Assembly: GCA_003488005.1 (NCBI GenBank)
Contig: DNND01000010.1
Span: forward strand, 14,033-30,043
Source: Blastocatellia bacterium
GTDB lineage: Bacteria; Acidobacteriota; Blastocatellia; Pyrinomonadales; Pyrinomonadaceae
DNA length: 16,011 nucleotides
Direction of reading: 5' to 3'
The number at the start of each line of letters is the position of its first letter. The stretch's first letter is position 1. The notes beneath the pieces were generated by a model. The model saw nothing but the letters and a program-made list of their open reading frames with translations, made no database searches and was not told the DNA's origin. This document shows positions 6,982-14,431 of this stretch, piece by piece. A program made the translations under genes and the position numbers.

Positions 6982-8175
6982 CTACGGCTTGGCTACGCTT
7001 GCCCTGGGGCTCGCTGCCGGCGATGCAGCCGCCGGCGACACGGTCGTTTGCGGAGCTATAGTAGAACTTGCCGCCGGCGAAGCTACCGCACCCGGCGACG
7101 CCGGTCGCAATCCCAGATTGCTCGGATTGTTCAGCATCGTGCCGGCCAGATTATTTACGATCTTGGCTTCGTTCGTTGCCACTTCCAGCAGCGCCGCATT
7201 CAGGATGTCGCCTCGTTGCTTGATCAGCGCCTGCGTGATCTGCTGTCGCACTCCCGGGCTTTCAAGCGTCAGGTTCTCAGTTGACAACCGTTTCTCTTCA
7301 AGCTTGAAGACGTACCATTTGCCGCTCGCGAAATGGACCGGCTCGGTAGTGTCACCCACCTGCATTGGACCAAAAAACCGCGCGATCAGTTCCGGCGGAA
7401 ACGAGTTCTGCTTCAAATCCTCTTCGGTTGCAAAACCAATATCGCCACCGCGCTGCAAGCTGGTCGGGTCTTCACTTTTTGCCCGCGCCACGGTTGCGAA
7501 ATCAGCGCCGCTCTTCAACTGTTGATAGATGTTATCAATCTTCAGCTTGGCTTCCGTGTCGCTCTTGGCGTCGTTCTGCGTAATCCCCTGCGAGGAATTA
7601 TCAGCGGGATCAATAACGATCATTCCCAGGGCCACGCCGCGCGAACTCACAAACCTGTCCCGGTTGCCGTTGTAGAAATCTTCAACTTCTTTGTCGTTGA
7701 CAGTGATCTTTGAGTTGTACTTCTCCTGGAGTTTCTTGATAGCAATATCTTTGCGCGCCTCTTCGCGTAAAGATTCCATCGTCAGGTTTTGTGCCGCAAG
7801 ATTTTTTTGAAAGTCGTCGTCGGTCATGCCGCTTTGCTGTTTTTGCGTATTGATAGCGGCGGTTATCTCATCTTCAGTCGGCAGCAGCTTTTCCCTGTCA
7901 GCGCGCTGAAACAGCACTTCTCGCTGAATCAATCCGCCAAGAACCTGCAAACGCGCCTGGGCCAATTCCAATTGCGAAAGCTGCGCCTGCTTGCCGCCGG
8001 CTTGTTGGCTAATCTGGCGTTCGACCTCAGCCAGCATGATGTTCTTGCCGTTCACGGTTGCGGCCACCGTGCTGTCCTTATTTTCTGAAGTGCCGCTATT
8101 ACTGCAGGCGACAAAGAGCGCGGCGGTTAGGGCGAGCACCGTGGCGGCGCTAATTAATCTGACGGTTGTGTGCAC
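6982..8175 (-). CDS. SurA-like peptidyl-prolyl isomerase lipoprotein
   Basis: Periplasmic chaperone/foldase anchored by lipid. A signal peptide of 23 residues ends in lipobox LFVAC, with the lipidated Cys at 24 followed by Ser, which in other diderms favours outer-membrane sorting. A SurA-type N-terminal chaperone domain spans about 37-170 (VNGKNIMLAEVERQI at the start, later EKYNSKITVNDKEVEDFY). A parvulin (PpiC) rotamase domain spans about 178-295 and contains GADFATVARAKSEDPTS, RGGDIGF and GKWYVFKLEEK. The last 40 residues (359-397) are a low-complexity Ala/Pro/Ser tail. The start is GTG at 8175; an AAAGGAG sequence lies about 12 nt upstream, a slightly long spacing, and no better start was seen. 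It is divergent from rpmB. The likely client proteins are outer-membrane or exported proteins (inference from the family). Confidence 0.9.
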   Translation of the reverse strand: MHTTVRLISAATVLALTAALFVACSNSGTSENKDSTVAATVNGKNIMLAEVERQISQQAGGKQAQLSQLELAQARLQVLGGLIQREVLFQRADREKLLPTEDEITAAINTQKQQSGMTDDDFQKNLAAQNLTMESLREEARKDIAIKKLQEKYNSKITVNDKEVEDFYNGNRDRFVSSRGVALGMIVIDPADNSSQGITQNDAKSDTEAKLKIDNIYQQLKSGADFATVARAKSEDPTSLQRGGDIGFATEEDLKQNSFPPELIARFFGPMQVGDTTEPVHFASGKWYVFKLEEKRLSTENLTLESPGVRQQITQALIKQRGDILNAALLEVATNEAKIVNNLAGTMLNNPSNLGLRPASPGAVASPAASSTIAPQTTVSPAAASPAASPRASVAKP

Positions 8176-8228
8176 TTTGGATAGTTGCTCCTTTAAAGAT
8201 TTGTGGCGACTGCTGGGCTGCTGCTTAC

Positions 8229-8258
8229 TTGACCATCGCGAAAACGGTCTGTTATAAA
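8229..8258 (+). promoter_or_regulatory. Sigma70-type promoter for rpmB
   Basis: TTGACC at 8229-8234 and TATAAA at 8253-8258 are separated by 18 nt; each hexamer matches the consensus at five of six positions. The site is about 76 nt upstream of the rpmB start on the correct strand, in the divergent intergenic region. Confidence 0.65.
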
Positions 8259-8334
8259 TTTCGTTTCGATATTCGTCGCTGGTCCCGTCCTATTGCGCGG
8301 CCGCCAGTCTTAAGCTTCGGAGGTATCAGATATC

Positions 8335-8529
8335 ATGGCAAAACGTTGCGAAGTCTGCGGAAAAGGTCCGCAATTTGGAAACAATGTCTCTCACGCAAAC
8401 AATCGAACGCCGCGGCGTTTTAACCCGAATCTCCAATCCATTCGCGTGCAATTGCCCAAGGGCGGCGCCAAACGGACCAAGGTTTGTACCAGATGTATCA
8501 AGGCGGGCAAAGTGGCCAAGGCCGCTTAA
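8335..8529 (+). CDS. rpmB: Large ribosomal subunit protein bL28
   Basis: Component of the 50S ribosomal subunit. The 64-residue protein starts AKRCEVCGKGPQFGNNVSHANNRT-like and contains RRFNPNL, both typical of bL28. It has two Cys pairs, C5/C8 and C51/C54, so this is the zinc-binding (C+) form. GGAGG at 8319-8323 precedes the ATG by 11 nt. It is a single-gene unit: a good promoter lies upstream and a hairpin with a T-rich tail follows. It is convergent with the ridA-like gene. Confidence 0.97.
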   Translation: MAKRCEVCGKGPQFGNNVSHANNRTPRRFNPNLQSIRVQLPKGGAKRTKVCTRCIKAGKVAKAA

Positions 8530-8554
8530 CATTTCCCTAACCTTTGGATTTAGC

Positions 8555-8590
8555 AACCGGCTACCAGCTCCGAGCTACAGCCGGTTTCTT
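8555..8590 (+). terminator. Probable terminator of rpmB
   Basis: AACCGGC (8555-8561) pairs with GCCGGTT (8580-8586), with an inner AGCT/AGCT pairing in the loop, followed by TTTCTT. It lies about 25 nt after the rpmB stop. The reverse strand has no T run, so it probably works for rpmB only. Confidence 0.6.
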
Positions 8591-8596
8591 AGTTTC

Positions 8597-8974
8597 TCAA
8601 GACAAAGCAATCGCTTCGATTTCCACCCGCGCATCACGCGGTAAACGCGACGCCTCAACAGTTGCGCGGGCCGGTGGTTCATCGCTGAAAAACTTTCCGT
8701 AGACTTCGTTCATCGCCGCGAATTCTTCCATGTCCGCAAGGAAAACCGTGGTCTTGACGACGCGATTCAAGCCGCTGCCGGCCGCCTCGAGTACCTGCGA
8801 CAGATTCTTTAGCACCTGTTCCGTTTGCTCGCTGATACCACCGGCCACAAACTCGCCGGTTTCCGGAATAATCGGTATCTGTCCGGAAGCAAATACAAAC
8901 CCATTCGACTTGATCGCTTGCGAATACGGCCCAATAGCTTTGGGAGCCCGCTCGGTTTGGATGATCTGCTTCAC
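8597..8974 (-). CDS. ridA: RidA family enamine/imine deaminase
   Basis: Hydrolyses reactive 2-aminoacrylate and related enamines/imines released by PLP enzymes, protecting the cytosol; family members act as trimers. The 125-residue length is standard. Conserved features seen: IGPYSQAI (Tyr17), FVFASGQIP, GGISEQTEQVLKNL, and the C-terminal PPARATVEASRLPRDARVEIEAIA containing, within it, Arg103 (equivalent to the catalytic-pocket Arg105 of E. coli RidA) and Glu118/Glu120. The start is GTG at 8974, which fits the usual family start just before the IIQTE segment; no strong ribosome-binding site is evident. The gene is convergent with rpmB and lies downstream of relA on the same strand, separated from it by a repeat-like hairpin. 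Confidence 0.93.
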   Translation of the reverse strand: MKQIIQTERAPKAIGPYSQAIKSNGFVFASGQIPIIPETGEFVAGGISEQTEQVLKNLSQVLEAAGSGLNRVVKTTVFLADMEEFAAMNEVYGKFFSDEPPARATVEASRLPRDARVEIEAIALS

Positions 8975-9090
8975 GGTGGCGAATGTCTCGATTTTGACGG
9001 CTAAACGAAAAGCGTGATTCTAACAGATTCATCTAAAGCAGGGCAAAGTTGCCTGTACGGGCTAGATTACGGTGGGTAAGAAAAAACTTA

Positions 9091-9179
9091 GCCGCGGATT
9101 TCCGCAGATAAACGCGAATCTGAAAAGAAGGATTATGAAACAGCTTTTCAGATCTTTTTTATCCGCGCAGATCCGCGGC
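9091..9179. repeat. Long imperfect inverted repeat (Rel-ridA intergenic element)
   Basis: Outer arms GCCGCGGAT (9091-9099) and ATCCGCGGC (9171-9179) are perfect complements. Inner arms ATCTGAAAAG (9118-9127) and CTTTTCAGAT (9144-9153) form a 10-bp stem with a 16-nt loop. Both sides also carry CGCAGAT-like and ATCCGCG-like words, as in the widely dispersed CCGCGGATTT/CGCAGATAAACGC repeat type seen in many bacterial genomes (from memory). It sits directly after the Rel stop and could help stop transcription, but it lacks a T run after the outer stem. Confidence 0.65.
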
Positions 9180-9182
9180 CGA

Positions 9183-11369
9183 TCAGACGACGCCTTGCAT
9201 TCGTTCGACGTCAAGCACACCGGGCACACCTTTGATGGAATTGATCACTTTGTCCAGGTGCTTCACGTCAAACACTTCGACGGTCACTTCGATGTGACCC
9301 TTCTCGTCGTTGGCCACCGAGGCGCGCGCATCGCGAATGCCCGTTTTCATATCTGAAATTGCGCCGGTGATGCCGGCGATCATGCCCGTGCGGTTTTCTG
9401 TAACGGCCAGCAGTTTGACTGCGTAGGCCGTCGTTTCGGGGCGGCCGGCCCACTCGACATCCACGATGCGTTCGCGGTTAATCATTAATGAGGCTACGTT
9501 CTTGCAGCGTTTGGTGTGGACCGCGACGCCTTTTCCGCGTGTTATGTAGCCGACAATTTCTTCGCCATGCAGCGGGTTGCAACAACGCGCGCGCGTCACC
9601 ATCAAATCATCTACGCCACGCACCACGATTGAATCGTCACCAAAGCGAATCAAACGCTTGACAGCACGAACGCCGCTGCGCAAACGCGATTCCTTTTGCT
9701 TGTCGAGTTGTTCAAACTGCTCTGGCCCCAGGTACTTTGCGATCACGTTGCGCGGAATTAGTTTGCCGTAGCCGATGCCGGCCAGCAGATCTTCGACGCG
9801 ACCGTAACCGTATTCTCCGGCGACGCGTTTCATCTCGCCGTCGCTGTCGCTAAAGAGCTTTTTGGCGGAAAGCTGGAAGCGCGCCGCTTCTTTCTCAAAA
9901 AGTTTTCTGCCGATCTCGATCGACTCGGTGCGCTGCTGTTCCGCGACCCAATGACGCACCCGATTCCTCGCCCGCGAAGTGACAATAAAATTCAGCCAGT
10001 CGCGCGAAGGATGCGAGTGCGGCGAAGTCAGAATCTCGACCACGTCGCCATTTTGGATTTGACTGCGCAGCGGCACAATGCGGTTGTTGATGCGAGCACC
10101 AGTGCAGGTGTTCCCTACCTCCGAGTGAATCATGTAGGCGAAATCAATCGGAGTAGCGCCGCGCGGCAGTTGGATTACCTTGCCCATCGGTGTGAAGGCG
10201 AAAAGATCCTTGGGGTAAAGATCCAGCTTCAACGAGTCGAGGAAATCTCGCGAATCTTTTACTTCCTGGGTCCACTCGACCAACGAACGTAAAGCCTGAA
10301 ACGCATTATCGTCATCGTGTGCACCGCGTTTCCCTTCCTTGTATTTCCAGTGGGCCGCGACGCCCTCTTCCGCAATCTGATGCATTTCCTCAGTGCGGAT
10401 TTGAACTTCAAATGATTGCCCGTCAGAACCAATGACCGAGGTGTGCAGCGATTGGTACAGATTGTCGCGTGGCGTTGCGATCCAATCCTTGATGCGGCCG
10501 GGCACGGGTCGCCAGGTGTTATGAATCACTCCCAGCGCCGCATAGCAGTGCCTGACTTCGTTTGGAGTAACGACGCGCGCGGCCACCAGGTCGTAGACTT
10601 GATCGAGATCGATCTTCTGTCGCTTAAGCTTTTTCCAAATTGAGTAGAGCCGCTTGACGCGACCCTCGACGCGCACGAACGGCACTTCAGCTTCGTTCAT
10701 CTTTGCCTCAATGCGTTCGGTTACTCCGCTCAGAAAAGCCTCATTCTCCTGCCGGCGCTTCTCGAGTTGTTCGGTCAGTTCGCGGTACGCGTCCGGATGC
10801 AGATGACGAAAAGCAAGGTCCTCCAATTCCCCGCGTAACTTACCCATTCCCAGGCGATGAGCAATGGGCGCAAAGATTTCCATCGTCTCTTCGGCGATGC
10901 GTTTTCTTTTTTCCGGACTGAGGTATTGCAACGTGCGCATGTTGTGCAGACGGTCGGCCAGCTTGATCAGCACAATGCGCACATCATCGACCATGGCCAG
11001 CAGCATCTTGCGCACATTCTCCGCTTGCTGCTCTTCGCGCGAAATGTTGCTGATTTGCGCTATCTTGGTCAGCCCATCAACGAGATGCGCAATTTCTTCG
11101 CCAAAATATTTGCGGATGGTATCGAGGTCTACCAGCGTGTCTTCGACGACGTCGTGCAGCAAGCCGGTCGCAACGGAAACTTCATCGAGATTCATGTTGG
11201 CGAGGATGTTGGCGACTTCGAGCGGATGCACCAGATATGATTCGCCCGAGGCACGCTTTTGGCCTTTGTGTTCGCGAGCAGAGAAAAGGTAGGCGCGCCG
11301 CAGCAGATCGAGGTTGGCCTGCGGGTGATTGCTGGCGACCTTCTCAACAATTTCTTCGATTCGAATCAT
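9183..11369 (-). CDS. rel: Bifunctional (p)ppGpp synthetase/hydrolase (Rel/SpoT)
   Basis: Makes and degrades the stringent-response alarmone (p)ppGpp. The full-length 728-residue protein has every domain of long RSH enzymes. The HD hydrolase domain has the expected metal ligands His48 (YLVHP), His72-Asp73 (LLHDVVEDT) and Asp139 (KLADRLHN), so hydrolysis should be active. The synthetase domain (about 230-345) has GRVKRLYSIWKK, Asp260 in YDLVAARV, GRIKD (291-295), YQSLHT and EVQIRT; the RxKD motif is the form found in bifunctional enzymes, whereas synthesis-only RelA has ExDD. A TGS domain (about 388-448, FAFTPMGKVIQLPRGAT), a Cys-containing ZFD/CC segment (594-622, ARCCNPLHGEEIVGY) and a C-terminal ACT domain (about 648-728) follow. 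The start ATG at 11369 gives the standard N terminus; the ribosome-binding site is weak. A terminator separates it from the upstream TPR gene, so it needs its own promoter, which was not clearly identified. Confidence 0.96.
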   Translation of the reverse strand: MIRIEEIVEKVASNHPQANLDLLRRAYLFSAREHKGQKRASGESYLVHPLEVANILANMNLDEVSVATGLLHDVVEDTLVDLDTIRKYFGEEIAHLVDGLTKIAQISNISREEQQAENVRKMLLAMVDDVRIVLIKLADRLHNMRTLQYLSPEKRKRIAEETMEIFAPIAHRLGMGKLRGELEDLAFRHLHPDAYRELTEQLEKRRQENEAFLSGVTERIEAKMNEAEVPFVRVEGRVKRLYSIWKKLKRQKIDLDQVYDLVAARVVTPNEVRHCYAALGVIHNTWRPVPGRIKDWIATPRDNLYQSLHTSVIGSDGQSFEVQIRTEEMHQIAEEGVAAHWKYKEGKRGAHDDDNAFQALRSLVEWTQEVKDSRDFLDSLKLDLYPKDLFAFTPMGKVIQLPRGATPIDFAYMIHSEVGNTCTGARINNRIVPLRSQIQNGDVVEILTSPHSHPSRDWLNFIVTSRARNRVRHWVAEQQRTESIEIGRKLFEKEAARFQLSAKKLFSDSDGEMKRVAGEYGYGRVEDLLAGIGYGKLIPRNVIAKYLGPEQFEQLDKQKESRLRSGVRAVKRLIRFGDDSIVVRGVDDLMVTRARCCNPLHGEEIVGYITRGKGVAVHTKRCKNVASLMINRERIVDVEWAGRPETTAYAVKLLAVTENRTGMIAGITGAISDMKTGIRDARASVANDEKGHIEVTVEVFDVKHLDKVINSIKGVPGVLDVERMQGVV

Positions 11370-11434
11370 CTAAAGACGGCGCCACTGGCTGAATAGGTTC
11401 ACGGGAACAAGCAGGCGGTATTGTCGAGTATAAC

Positions 11435-11471
11435 AAAAAGGTGATGCCCGACCCGAAAGTCGAGCATCACC
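11435..11471 (-). terminator. Strong terminator closing the tonB-exb operon
   Basis: On the minus strand GGTGATGCTCGAC pairs with GTCGGGCATCACC (13-bp stem with one mismatch/wobble; 11459-11471 with 11440-11452) around a 6-nt loop, followed by TTTTTGTTA. It lies about 27 nt after the TPR lipoprotein stop. Confidence 0.93.
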
Positions 11472-11497
11472 AGAATGACGGTAAGGAGATTGCAGTC

Positions 11498-12349
11498 TTA
11501 CTTGGCCGGGGAAGCCGCCTGTTTAGCTTCCTCTGCTTCTTTCTTCTTTTGATTTGCCTCGCTCAGCGCCATGGTCCGCTTCTGGGCAATTTCGCGCTGC
11601 TTATCGAGTTCAGCCGCCTGATCGGTCTTGCCGTCCATCTCAGCGAGTTTCTTAGCTTCGAGTAAGAGATTCGTTTTGTAGGACCAGGCCGATTCGCTGT
11701 TCGGGTCAAGCTTGATCGCGTTCTCAATCTCTTCAAGTCCACGCTTCACACAAGCCTGGGCTGCATCAAACTCTTTTTGGTCGGTTGGTTTCTTGTAGGC
11801 GACGCTGGCGCGATTGCCTGGGTTGAGCGTGGTCGTCTTGTTGGCCGGCAACTCAGTCATCTTAAACGAGCAGTCCCAGTCTTTGCTGGCGAGCACAACG
11901 TAAGCCTCGGCGCGTTTTGCCGGATCGATGCTTGGATCGTTTGCGCGTGCAGAGATCCAGGAGCGCAATTTATCTTCGTCCTTAGTTGCGCCGTAAAGGT
12001 AGGCAATAGCTTTGTAAGCTTCTTCGTTCTTAGGATCTTTTTGGAGTATCTGCTGATAGGCCTGAATCGCTTCCTGGGCCTTGGCAATGTTTTCCGGAGA
12101 GTTTACGCCGGCACGATATTGCGCGTGGATAGTGCGCGCAATGAAGGACGGAGCGCTCTTACTGTTGGGATCGAGTTCCAGAGCCCGGCGCGAATGCTGT
12201 TCAGCCTCTTCAAAGTGGCCTTCGCGATAGGTGCGCGCCGCTTCGTTTAGTTCGTTCTTAGCCCTGATTCGATTGATTATCCCGCAGCCGGAACTGGTTA
12301 CAACGAGAACCGCCAAGACGATGGCGATTCTAGTTTGAGAGAGTTTCAT
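11498..12349 (-). CDS. TPR-repeat lipoprotein
   Basis: Envelope lipoprotein of 283 residues with unknown specific function. The signal peptide ends in TSSGC, with Cys22 as lipidation site. Tetratricopeptide-type helices are visible at about 33-66 (AARTYREGHFEEAEQHSRRALELDPN), 88-121 (IQAYQQILQKDPKNEEAYKAIAYLY) and 196-228 (GLEEIENAIKLDPNSESAWSYKTNLL). A charged Lys/Glu/Ala-rich tail (about 232-283) ends the protein. TPRs usually serve protein-protein contacts. GGAG lies about 10 nt before the ATG. It is the last gene of the tonB-exbB-exbD-exbD operon (86 nt after the second exbD), so a role in the TonB system or outer-membrane transport is likely by context, but not shown by the sequence. Confidence 0.85.
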   Translation of the reverse strand: MKLSQTRIAIVLAVLVVTSSGCGIINRIRAKNELNEAARTYREGHFEEAEQHSRRALELDPNSKSAPSFIARTIHAQYRAGVNSPENIAKAQEAIQAYQQILQKDPKNEEAYKAIAYLYGATKDEDKLRSWISARANDPSIDPAKRAEAYVVLASKDWDCSFKMTELPANKTTTLNPGNRASVAYKKPTDQKEFDAAQACVKRGLEEIENAIKLDPNSESAWSYKTNLLLEAKKLAEMDGKTDQAAELDKQREIAQKRTMALSEANQKKKEAEEAKQAASPAK

Positions 12350-12435
12350 TGATCCGTAGCTCCATTAAGATGAAACGCGACAAAGAATTGGCTCGAACTG
12401 TTTCAGCGTAGCCTAACCAGCTGGTTATTAGCCAC

Positions 12436-12945
12436 TTATTGAGGCAGATCGTCCACCTGAAGTCCAACTGGGTTGGCGCCCGCCCCTTTGATAGCGTCAA
12501 TCACCTTCACCACATCGCCGTATTTCAACGATCGAGGCGCTTTTACAAACACTGTCTTCTCCAGCCGTTCCGAGTCGGGTAAATCAGAGCGCGTCTCCAT
12601 GCCCGGTTTGTAGGCGTGCTGTTCTTTGCGCTGCTGGAAAAGCTGCAGCAACTTTTGACTGAGAGGCGCCGTGTCGTTCACCGATCCGATGTTGTCCGCA
12701 TTAAGTTTCAGTTGAAGATCGTTTGAGATTGAAACGACCAGCGTTAGCGGGTTTGGTTTCAGTTTGCTTAGATCTTCGTTCGGATCTCTTTGCGTGGGAA
12801 TGTCAGCCTGAAAGCGGCTTGGTTTAAGCGGCGTGATCACCATGAAGATGATCAGCAAAACTAACAGCACATCTATCAGCGGTGTCACATTAATATAGGG
12901 TACTGCTTTTGATCCGCCTTCTGCTTTACCACCACCCATAGCCAT
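12436..12945 (-). CDS. exbD: ExbD/TolR family protein (second copy)
   Basis: Inner-membrane subunit of a proton-driven motor that energises TonB. One N-terminal membrane helix (about 18-40) contains INVTPLIDVLLVLLIIFMV with Asp25, the proton-carrying residue of the family. The periplasmic domain ends with the typical VFVKAPRSLKYGDVVKVIDAIKGAGA segment. Compared with its neighbour it has a larger periplasmic part (169 versus 151 residues), with extra sequence around KEQHAYKPGMETRSDLPDSERL. AGAGGAGC lies about 8 nt upstream of the ATG. It lies 54 nt downstream of the first exbD. The two copies are clearly divergent, so they may form mixed dimers or serve different partners. Confidence 0.93.
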   Translation of the reverse strand: MAMGGGKAEGGSKAVPYINVTPLIDVLLVLLIIFMVITPLKPSRFQADIPTQRDPNEDLSKLKPNPLTLVVSISNDLQLKLNADNIGSVNDTAPLSQKLLQLFQQRKEQHAYKPGMETRSDLPDSERLEKTVFVKAPRSLKYGDVVKVIDAIKGAGANPVGLQVDDLPQ

Positions 12946-12999
12946 AACTTTGCTCCTCTTAATACGCGAACTCTGACAATTCCCCGTCCGAATGATTGA

Positions 13000-13455
13000 T
13001 TAGGCAGCCGGGGCAGTTGCGCCAGGTTTCTTCTTCTTGTCAGCGACCAGGCCAATCTTATCAACTCCCAACCCTCTTACTTCGTTGATGACGTTGACGA
13101 CCTCGCCGTAGCTGACGCCCACACCGCTCTTGATGTAAACGATGCGGTCTTCTTCCTTCTTGATGTTACCCAACATCGTTTCAACTTTGCTCTTGATCTG
13201 ATCCTGCGTGAGTTTTGTTTTGCCAAGCCAGTATTCGCCATCATTGGGAATGGCGATAACTATGGCGGTCTCGTTATTGATCCTCTGGTCTTCTTCAGGG
13301 TTGTTCATGTTTTGCGGCAAGCTAACCGTCACGCCATGTTGCAACAACGGCGTGACCACCATGAAGATGATCAAAAGCACCAGCATGATATCGACCATTG
13401 GGGTGACGTTAATCTCTGACTGGAAGCCACCGCCTCCACCTGCTGCCATTCCCAT
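13000..13455 (-). CDS. exbD: ExbD/TolR family protein (first copy)
   Basis: Motor subunit with a cytoplasmic Gly-rich N terminus (MGMAAGGGGG), one membrane helix (about 15-37; EINVTPMVDIMLVLLIIFMV) with the conserved Asp22, and a periplasmic domain ending VYIKSGVGVSYGEVVNVINEVRGLGV, followed by a Lys-rich/Ala tail. An AAAGGGAGA ribosome-binding site stands about 8 nt before the ATG. It follows exbB by 97 nt, the usual exbB-exbD order. The family works as a dimer inside an ExbB pentamer; the partner ExbB is encoded directly upstream. Confidence 0.95.
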   Translation of the reverse strand: MGMAAGGGGGFQSEINVTPMVDIMLVLLIIFMVVTPLLQHGVTVSLPQNMNNPEEDQRINNETAIVIAIPNDGEYWLGKTKLTQDQIKSKVETMLGNIKKEEDRIVYIKSGVGVSYGEVVNVINEVRGLGVDKIGLVADKKKKPGATAPAA

Positions 13456-13552
13456 AACTCAGTCTCCCTTTCAATCTCGCCAACAGAAAGAACCTGGTCC
13501 GCCGGCAGTTCCTGCTAACGGCCCGGCCACCATTGATAAATTTACAGACCGC

Positions 13553-14335
13553 TTACGGCTTCAATTGCTTCGTGCGATTCTTAATGAAATAGTCGACGAG
13601 TTCTGAAGCCGAGTTGTCCATTTCCACGATAAAGCCGTCGACTTTGCCGGTGAAGTAGTTGAACAACCAAACAGCGGGCACAGCCACCAGCAATCCCAGC
13701 GCGGTGGTGAACAAGGCTTCGGAAATACCACCGGCGACCGCGCCGATACCCGCCTGCTCTGCCGCTTTCATGCCGCGGAACGCGTTAATAATTCCAAACA
13801 CCGTGCCGAACAATCCCACGAACGGAGCCGTCGACCCGATGGTCGCCAAACCCGACAGGCCGCGCTTGAACTCGGCCGTCTTGATGGCGATAGCACGCTG
13901 CAGGGCGCGCTTCGAGGCTTCGATTTCGTCGCCGGAAATGTCGGACGATTGTTCGTGCGCTCGGAACTCCTGTAAGCCGCTGCTGACCACCATGGCCAGA
14001 TGAGACTTGCGGTGTTTGTCGCTGATGTTTATCGCCTCTTCGATGCGATCGTTCTTCAGCGCTTGAGCCACCCGTGGCGCGAACTCGCGCGACTGCTTCT
14101 TGGCTGCCGAGTAGGTTAGATAACGTTCGACCATGATGGCGATCGAGTAGACCGACATAATTAGCAGAACGATAACAACGCCGATGGCGACGCCGCCCAT
14201 ACTCTTGATCATCGACATGATCGAGAAATGGTCCACCTCTCCCGGGCTGGCTGCAGGAGCTGCGCCTGCCGCTTGCCACATTAATACAATCAAGCCAAAG
14301 ACTTTGGTTCCTAGAAGACTTGTTAGAATAGTCAC
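13553..14335 (-). CDS. exbB: ExbB/TolQ/MotA-family proton channel protein
   Basis: Inner-membrane pentameric stator that, with ExbD, converts proton flow into work on TonB. The 260-residue protein has three membrane helices at about 47-68, 161-184 and 200-228. The family hallmarks are seen in the last two: GLATIGSTAPFVGLFGTVFGI and EALFTTALGLLVAVPAV. An extra hydrophobic segment (7-19) followed by an Ala/Pro linker precedes TM1, as in many ExbB proteins with an N-terminal extension. The start is GTG at 14335, chosen because GGAGGG (14342-14347 on the complementary strand) stands 6 nt upstream. It lies about 96 nt after the tonB stop. TolQ is the alternative name, but the TonB neighbour favours ExbB. 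Confidence 0.95.
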   Translation of the reverse strand: MTILTSLLGTKVFGLIVLMWQAAGAAPAASPGEVDHFSIMSMIKSMGGVAIGVVIVLLIMSVYSIAIMVERYLTYSAAKKQSREFAPRVAQALKNDRIEEAINISDKHRKSHLAMVVSSGLQEFRAHEQSSDISGDEIEASKRALQRAIAIKTAEFKRGLSGLATIGSTAPFVGLFGTVFGIINAFRGMKAAEQAGIGAVAGGISEALFTTALGLLVAVPAVWLFNYFTGKVDGFIVEMDNSASELVDYFIKNRTKQLKP

Positions 14336-14431
14336 GGTAAACCCTCCAAAAGGTTTTTCTTACATTAATAGCTCGCAGGGAACTCGCTGAATGAGCCGCC
14401 AGAGGCTCGTACGGCGCTGAACCTCCGCATT

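Noticed and set aside
11777..12250. 157-residue open frame on the plus strand with hydrophobic stretches
   Set aside because: Lies entirely opposite the TPR lipoprotein gene and has no supporting start signal.
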